From positions 65,712,996 through 65,776,995 of the forward strand of contig CM043970.1 of NCBI GenBank assembly GCA_014529385.2: a stretch of 64,000 nucleotides of DNA. Reading direction: 5' to 3'. Below, piece after piece: positions 57,140 to 64,000 of this stretch; the stretch's first letter is position 1; the number at the start of each line of letters is the position of its first letter. A program made the position numbers and the translations under genes. The DNA comes from Adiantum capillus-veneris (Eukaryota; Streptophyta; Polypodiopsida; Polypodiales; Pteridaceae). The notes beneath the pieces are model-generated. The model had not been told where the DNA came from. It searched no databases and saw only the letters and a program-made list of their open reading frames with translations.

Positions 57140-58260
57140 TAGTGGTCAAGAAATTTTCTTTTGCCAGGTTCCAAGGTAAGGGTCGAGGTGAGGACCATTT
57201 GCAAGCCTTTGTATAGGCATCAACAGGGGCAAGGTAAGGAAGCTCTGGGCTGTTTTCAATAGATGTAGAGAGAGCACATCTCTCCAAATGCAATCACGTG
57301 AACTTACACCTTGAAGGCATGTGGCATTACACAAGATGCTGATATGGGAAAAAGAATTCACGACGATATTGTTAGTCATGGGTTGTTAAAAAGAACATCG
57401 GTTGTTGAAAAGAAACGTCGTGCGTGACACAGCCTTGGTCGACATGTATGCCAAATGTGATGCACTCCATAAAGCACAAAAAGTGCTTGAGGAGCTTCCT
57501 CTCCAAGGCGCCGTCTCTTGGAATGCACTGATTGTGGGATATGCCCAACCTGGGCAGGGCCAAGAAGCTCTAGGTTGTTTTTTGCGGATGCAAAGCGAGG
57601 GTGTTACTCCTTATGCAAGCGGAAGCCCTGGGCTATTTTCAGCGGCATATACAAATAGAGGGCATCTCTCCAAATCCAATCACGTATACCTGCACCTTGA
57701 AGGAATGTGGCATCTCTCCAAGATGTTGATATGGGCAAAACATTTCACAATGATATTGTTAGTCAAGGGTTGTTGAAAAGAAACGTTGTGCTTGGCACTG
57801 CCAAGCACGACGTGTAAGCCAAATGTGATGCACTCCATAAAGCACAAAAGGTGCTTGAGGAGCAGTCTGTCTTGGACTTCGTCGCGTAGAATGCACTGAT
57901 TGCCAAGACGCTCTCGGCTATTTTCGATGGATGCAAAGCAAGGGTGTCACTCTAGATGCAAGCAGAAGCCCTTGGCTGTTTTCAGTGGATACAGAGAGAG
58001 GGCATCTCTCCAAATGCAATCACGTATACTTGCACCTTGAAGGAATGTGGCATCTCTCCAAGATGTTGATATGGGTTGTTTTCGATAGATGCAAAGTGAG
58101 GGTGTCTCTCCAGATGCAATCTCATACACTTGCATCTTGAAGGTATGTGGCACTACGTGAGGTGCCCCACCGGAGGCGGTGCCTCTAGCTTTTGGACTAT
58201 TTCATACATCTCCAAGGGCGGGCCTTATTGCTAACTCTCTTGGGAATTCATATTGAACGG
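57140..58260 (+). pseudogene. PPR (PLS-type) repeat pseudogene
   Basis: Repeated units in shifting frames: TYTCTLKACG, GKRIHDDIVSHGLLKR, ALVDMYAKCDALHKAQKVLE, AVSWNALIVGYAQPGQGQEA, then a second round (FHNDIVSQGLLKRNVV, AKCDALHKAQKVLEE, NAITYTCTLKECG). Units repeat at about 300-350 bp, the length of a P-L-S triplet. Such proteins bind organelle RNA and direct C-to-U editing. No DYW end, start codon or intact frame, so this is a broken internal piece. The wording suggests a fern-type PPR family. Confidence 0.85.
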
Positions 58261-58586
58261 GTGACTATGCTGTTGGAGCCAATGCTCTATGGGTTGATGC
58301 CATGCAGCCCATTGCTCGCAGCCCAAAGGCATTCAAACTAGTCGGCTGGGCTTCATGGGTAGTAGATGTTGCTCTTCTCTCTTCTCCAACAATCAGAATT
58401 GATTGCATTTTCTCTCTCTCTCGAAGAATCATCAACAATGTTATTACAAGGAACGACAAGTGAAGTGCTCAACTTCTGGCAAGGTGAGGTTCGCATGCAA
58501 CGCAAATTGCGGAGCGTACAAAACACAAAGACTTCAATTTCTCAAGGTACAAGTTGTCGTTTCTTTTTCTCTCTTTGCATTAGTGT

Positions 58587-59800
58587 GTGTTTACCATGGC
58601 CAGTGAGGATATCCCACCTACACACACATTTGATTTTGAGCACGTAGATCAAAATCAGGGCACCACGAGTGTTGCTGACACTAATATGCATTGTCCTCTT
58701 TTGCAAGGCAAAGAAAAGGCCATGCACACAGTGCAACGCCTCACATTAGATTCATCTCCTAAATATTATGATGTAGAGGTTCTTCATATGGAAGAAAAGC
58801 ACAAGTGTTGTGTGCCTGCTTTAATGTGACAGCCCACCTTTGGTCCCCATGATTTGATTCGCATGCATGACACTATTAACGGACAATGTGTTCGTATTTT
58901 AGTGGATGATGGTGCAACTCATAACTTCTTGAACTATAAGCTAGTCAAGAAATTGAAGCTTACACAGACTCCCTGCTCTCACAAGTATGTGGTGGAGCAG
59001 ATGTCTGGGAACGATAAAGAATTATGGGACACGGTAGTTCAAGGGGTTGAGCTTATTGTTCAAGATCATACGATGACCCTTGACTTCCAAGCTATGAACA
59101 TGGACCGTATTGATGTAGTTTTAGGATGGGAGTGGCTGCATGGTTTAGGAAACACATTGCACACTAGTTATGAACACAACTCCTTATCCTTTATGGCCAA
59201 TGGTAAACATGTACTTTCGCTTGGTGAGAAATATATACTATCTGGACCTCTTATATGTACAGCCGAGCTTTCTATTTTGCAAAAAGAAAATTTAATAGAT
59301 GAAGTCTTTTTGTGTTACTGCTTGTCTCCAAATCTTGTGAATTCTCAAGAGCAAAGTGCGGTGAATTCTAGTAATGGTATGTAAAGTGCAATGAATTTTA
59401 CTGATAAACAAAGTGTTAACAAATCTAACGAGCAAAGTGCTCTCAATTTTAATTCTATAGAGCAACGTGCAACTATTGTAAAACAAACATTATAAGAATT
59501 ACAAGATTCTCCATCCTAGCATAACTCTAGTTTACTTTCTTCTTTTGCACGGAAAAAGCTGACTCACTTACTCACGGAGTATAGTGATGTGTTCTCAAGT
59601 GATTTACCACTGGGTTTACCCCCTACACGTGATGTGCAACATGGCATAGATGTCTTGCCAGGCGCTAAACCGGTGAGTAAATCACGTTATCGTATGAGTG
59701 CTAAAGAAGCCAAGGAGGTTGAGAGTCAGCTGACTGACTACCTTGCTTGTGGTTTCATTAGACCTAGCACTTCCGGCCTTGGGCATCACCAATTCTATTG
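58587..59800 (+). pseudogene. Gypsy gag end and protease region
   Basis: After MASEDIPPTHTFDFEH the frame reaches the retropepsin box VDDGATHNF (Asp-Asp-Gly instead of Asp-Ser-Gly) near 58905 and VVLGWEWLHGLG. TGA 58827-58829, TAA near 59384 and TAG 59517-59519 interrupt. A linker of degenerate EQSA-N repeats (59347-59475) leads to the pre-RT segment VLPGAKPVSKSRYRMS. A one-base shift near 59790 precedes RT. Confidence 0.8.
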
Positions 59801-60910
59801 GTAAAAAAGAAAGATGGTACTATGCGCATGTGCGTAGATTACCACGGATTAAATGCGATAACCATCAAGAACAAGTATCCTCTACCTCGAGTGGATGAGT
59901 TGTTTGATCAACTCCATGGGACAAGATACTATAAAAAGATAGATCTTCGTTCAGGATACCACTAGGTACGTATCCTACTGCAAGATATCTCCAAAACTAC
60001 CTTTAGAACACGGTTCGGGCATTTTGAATTTTTGGTTATTCCTTTGGGTCTAACCAATGCTCCAGCTACATTTATGACACTCATGGATAGTGTCTTACGT
60101 CCCTATCTTGGAAAATTTGTTGTTGTTTTCCTTGATGATATTCTCATTTACAGTAAGACTGAAGATGAACACATAGAACACTTACGATTAGTGTTTGAAC
60201 AGCTACGAGCTCACACGTTGTATGCTAAGCAAAGCAAGTGCGATTTATTTAAAACAGAGATACATTACCATGGTCATGTGATCTCTTATTCTGGCATGAA
60301 GATGGACACTGACAAGGTCGTTGCCATTCTTCGATGGCCACATCCCAACACGGTTGAGGAGATTCAAATATTTTTAGGCATGGCGGGATTTTATAGACAG
60401 TATATCCGTGACTATGCCAAAATCACTGTTCCTATGACGGATCAACTTAAAGCAAAAGGTAAGACCTTTTCTTGGAAAGAAGCCCAAAAACGTAGTTTCG
60501 AACAGCTCAAGGTAGCTATAGCCACTGCTCCCATCCTAGCAATCGTCAACCCACTTAAGCTTTTTGTGGTAGAGACTGATGCTAGTGATAAAGCCATTGG
60601 TGTGGTACTTCTCCAGAAGGGAAGACCTATAGCCTTTGAAAGTAAAAAGTTAGATAGAGCTCAACAGAATTATTCTGTCTATGAGAGAGAGCTCTATGTC
60701 ATAATTCACGCTTTACAAAAGTGGCGACACTATTTATATGGTGCCGAGTTTGAAGTAGTTTTTGACCATGAGAGTATCAAATGGTTTACTACTCAAACAG
60801 ACTTGAAGGGCCGTAAAGCTAGATGGGCAGAAATCCTTTAAGATTATGATTAAAAGCTACGATATCGCAAGGGGCGATATAATGTAGTAGCGGATGCACT
60901 AAGTCGGATG
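59800..60910 (+). pseudogene. Gypsy reverse transcriptase and RNase H
   Basis: [26 protein letters not shown]-stop-VRI (TAG 59963-59965; Gln is near-invariant here), IPLGLTNAPATFMTLM, VVFLDDILIYS active site, FLGMAGFYRQYI, then RNase H VVETDASDKAIGVVLLQKG, YSVYERELYVIIHALQKWRHYL, DHESIKWF and VVADALSRMP after TAA 60839-60841. Catalytic residues are intact. Confidence 0.93.
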
Positions 60911-61819
60911 CCTCAAATTAATTCACTTGCTTCCACGGAACTAAAGAGTGGATTTTTGGAGTTATTACGTGGCAAGTGTGCACAAGATCACTCATATGCT
61001 AAAGTGTGGAGTGCAGTTTTAAAAAGGGATCCCTCACACTCACATGTATCTGAACAGCCAGATCAACATGTCTCTGCATGCGCGGATAGAAACTCAAACA
61101 CACGGAGCTCCACCCCTACTTAGGAAGAGCTTAAGCGATGCAAGAATTTTTCCATTGATGATGGCTACTTACTCCACAAAGGTAGAGTATGTGTGCCAAA
61201 GGACTCAGACACTAGGCGCCAAATCTTATTTGAGTGTCACGATAGTCCAAGTGCTGGTCATCCAGGTATCCGTAAGACGTATGCCTTAGTTCGACGACAA
61301 TTTTATTGGCCGGGTTTACATCATGATGTTCAAGAGTGCGTACTAAACTGCTAACAGTGCCAAGTTAATAAGGCAGAGCGCCTCAAGGTAGGTGGCCTTT
61401 TACATCCTTTAGAGATTCCACAAGGTAAGTGGGAGAGTATCTCTATGGATTTTGTAGTTGGACTACCTACTACAAATGATGGCCATGATGCCATTTGGGT
61501 AATTGTAGACCATCTCACAAAGATGGGTCGATTCATTCCCACTAAGACTACGGTCAAGACACCGGAATTAGCACAGCTATTTATAAAGAATATATATAAA
61601 CTCTATGGTCTTCCAGCTAGTATCATTAGTGACAGAGATTGAAAGTTCGATAATCACTTATGGAGAGTTGTGTTCCAAAAGTTGGAAACTAAACTTAATC
61701 TAAGTACCACTGATCATCCAGAAACGGATGGTCAAATAGAAAGAGTTAATCAAGTGCTAGAGGATATGCTACGAGCATTGCAATCCCAAAATGCATCTCT
61801 TCATCTTTATTATAATGTA
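60911..61819 (+). pseudogene. Gypsy integrase
   Basis: Zinc-binding part (ECHDSPSAGHPGIRKT, C-stop-QCQVNKAE), core SMDFVVGLPTTNDGHD, VIVDHLTKMGRFIP, IISDRD-stop-KFDNHLW, TDHPETDGQIERVNQVLEDM. Stops: TAG 61121-61123 (Gln fits), TAA in CQQC, TGA after SDRD (CGA expected). The three acidic positions are readable. Truncated at 61819. Confidence 0.9.
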
Positions 61820-62792
<973 letters not shown>

Positions 62793-62833
<41 letters not shown>

Positions 62834-62851
62834 CCCCCCCCCCCCCCCCCC
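62793..62851. repeat. (CT)n followed by poly-C
   Basis: CT to 62830, then 21 C's at 62831-62851, directly before the second LINE-B 5' end. Confidence 0.95.
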
Positions 62852-62855
62852 TAGT

Positions 62856-64000
62856 GCAGTCGTTTTTTGACCTAGTAGACAATATTTCACTCTTTTGATC
62901 ACAACTTCTTCATCTGAACTCTGATTTGGATGGTCTATAGCCTCAATCAAAGAGCATGTTGCCCTCTACAAAGTGATGTAATGACAAAAAATGTTAGCAT
63001 TGCCGAAGGAATTTTTGTAGTGAACATGTTCAAAAAAGTTGACTCTCATCTCTTATTTTACATACATTGTCTTCCAGCACTCGCAACGGTTGTTTTTCTC
63101 AATAAGGTCCATAACCATTGTAAAAAATGATCCAAAATCTCCTAAGTGTGGAGATAGTAACAACCACCCAACCAACGACATCAAAAACCATGATCATGAC
63201 ATACTTGGTATCGTTTGCAAGAGACTGTAAACAAACAAGGGGAAGATTTACGGGCACTTGCAATGGATAATGGCACACTATGGGTACTTGTGGGGTTGAG
63301 AATGAGAATCTCAAGAGGACACTTGAGATACAAACAACACGTTTGATGCAACTTGAAGAAAAAGTCAAGGAATGTAAACACTCTCTTGTGGACTTGAATG
63401 CTTTGAAAGAGCCCATGAGCAAAGTAGATCATGACCATGTACTGAAAGATGAGAAATTTGACACCATTGGCCGGGATGTATGTGACATGAAAAATGTATG
63501 CGCAAACAAGTCTTGAGCTGATGTATGTGGTAACAATGTGGCTCCTAATCCTTACTCATGCAAGCTATGGTTTCAAACAAAGAATGTCGAGAATGTGGAT
63601 GTGGAGGAGTTGAAGGAATGGGAGCGATGTTCCAAGAACATTGTAATGCATGGAATTCCCAAAGAGAAGTTAGAGACACCTCCTTCTCTTGCCATTTTTA
63701 TCAAAGATTTCTTTACAACCCACTTTGGCATGTCCGGAGTTATGGTCTATGGAGCACATAGAGTGGAGAAGCAACAAAGGCCAATTGTATGCACCATGCT
63801 AGATGAGACCAACAAAAGATTATCCTTGATAATAGTTGGATATATTTGAGTGATACAAAATATTTTGTATGTGAAGATCATCGCACTCTAAAGCAACAAA
63901 ATATGCATCCCAAGGCATATGAGAAAAAGAATAAGAAAAACAAGGAGATCTCTCACGAAGAAAATGTGCCCAAGGAGGAGGCAAGTCCCTCAAGCAAATA
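62856..64000 (+). mobile_element. LINE-B second copy, 5' UTR and ORF1 (runs off the window)
   Basis: From 62880 the sequence matches the 5' UTR and ORF1 of the minus-strand LINE-B (53-57 kb) at roughly 80-85% by eye. ORF1: LRALAMDNGTLWVLV, coiled coil ENLKRTLEIQTTRLMQLEEK, TAG at 63514-63516 (Trp in the other copy), then NIVMHGIPKEKLETPPSL, MVYGAHRVEKQQRPIVCTM, and TGA near 63848. ORF2 would lie beyond 64000. Confidence 0.85.

Larger units (their letters stand above)
58270..61819 (+). mobile_element. Ty3/gypsy element, pol largely readable, 3' truncated
   Basis: Protease-to-integrase in gypsy order on the plus strand, mostly one frame. It ends inside the integrase at about 61819, with no C-terminal module. 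LTRs were not identified; TGTTGGAGCC at 58270 could be an LTR start but has no partner. Confidence 0.85.

Overview
The window reads as nuclear DNA of a land plant, most likely a homosporous fern. Genes have GT-AG introns. The transposable elements are plant types: Ty1/copia, Ty3/gypsy, hAT and L1-type LINEs with DUF4283 or coiled-coil ORF1. There is a nepenthesin-like aspartic protease, and a PPR pseudogene whose wording (MYAKC, KAQKVLEELP, VSWNALI.GYAQ.GQG) resembles the large PPR arrays of ferns. Long AG/CT, GT/CA and poly-C tracts are everywhere. The fern call is an inference; land plant is well supported. No rRNA, complete tRNA, CRISPR or bacterial operon was seen.

Layout. 1-2.3 kb: anonymous DNA and microsatellites. 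2.3-10.2 kb: LINE-A, ending in a poly(A) tail, with its 5' 1.7 kb tandemly duplicated. 11.6-18.9 kb: an unidentified minus-strand gene cut by a complete copia element (13561-18671) with 227-bp LTRs and a TTTTT target duplication. 18.9-23.8 kb: mostly non-coding. 23.8-31.5 kb: a mosaic of gypsy, copia, gypsy, hAT and copia remnants lying nearly end to end. 32.5-34.1 kb: an open 508-codon aspartic-protease gene. 34.3-36.0 kb: microsatellites and small hairpin repeats. 36.0-50.3 kb: a block of intron-bearing, weakly decayed genes. 51-57 kb: an ORF1 of LINE-C and a LINE-B on the minus strand. 57.1-58.3 kb: PPR pseudogene. 58.3-61.8 kb: gypsy pol on the plus strand. 62.9-64 kb: a second LINE-B, running off the end.

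The 36-50 kb block is the most interesting part. It holds two convergent gene pairs: an unknown gene facing an 868-residue transposase-like gene whose exon phases fit exactly, and a ULP1-protease/FCP1-like HAD gene facing an unknown Cys-cluster gene. Between them lie an unidentified coding remnant and a histone-H3/CENH3-like pseudogene. The first 10 kb is bracketed by pairs of 61-63 bp hairpins ending in TACTAA..TTAGTA, next to mirrored AG/TA microsatellites. I infer an undescribed large DNA transposon or nested accessory block, not ordinary host genes.

Decay has a uniform style. Reading frames are mostly kept and broken by in-frame TAG codons where Gln (CAG) is expected. One case is proven by the two LINE-A copies and one of three LTR differences is CAG/TAG. 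This fits C-to-T change at methylated CHG sites. The intact aspartic-protease frame is the only long gene without such damage.
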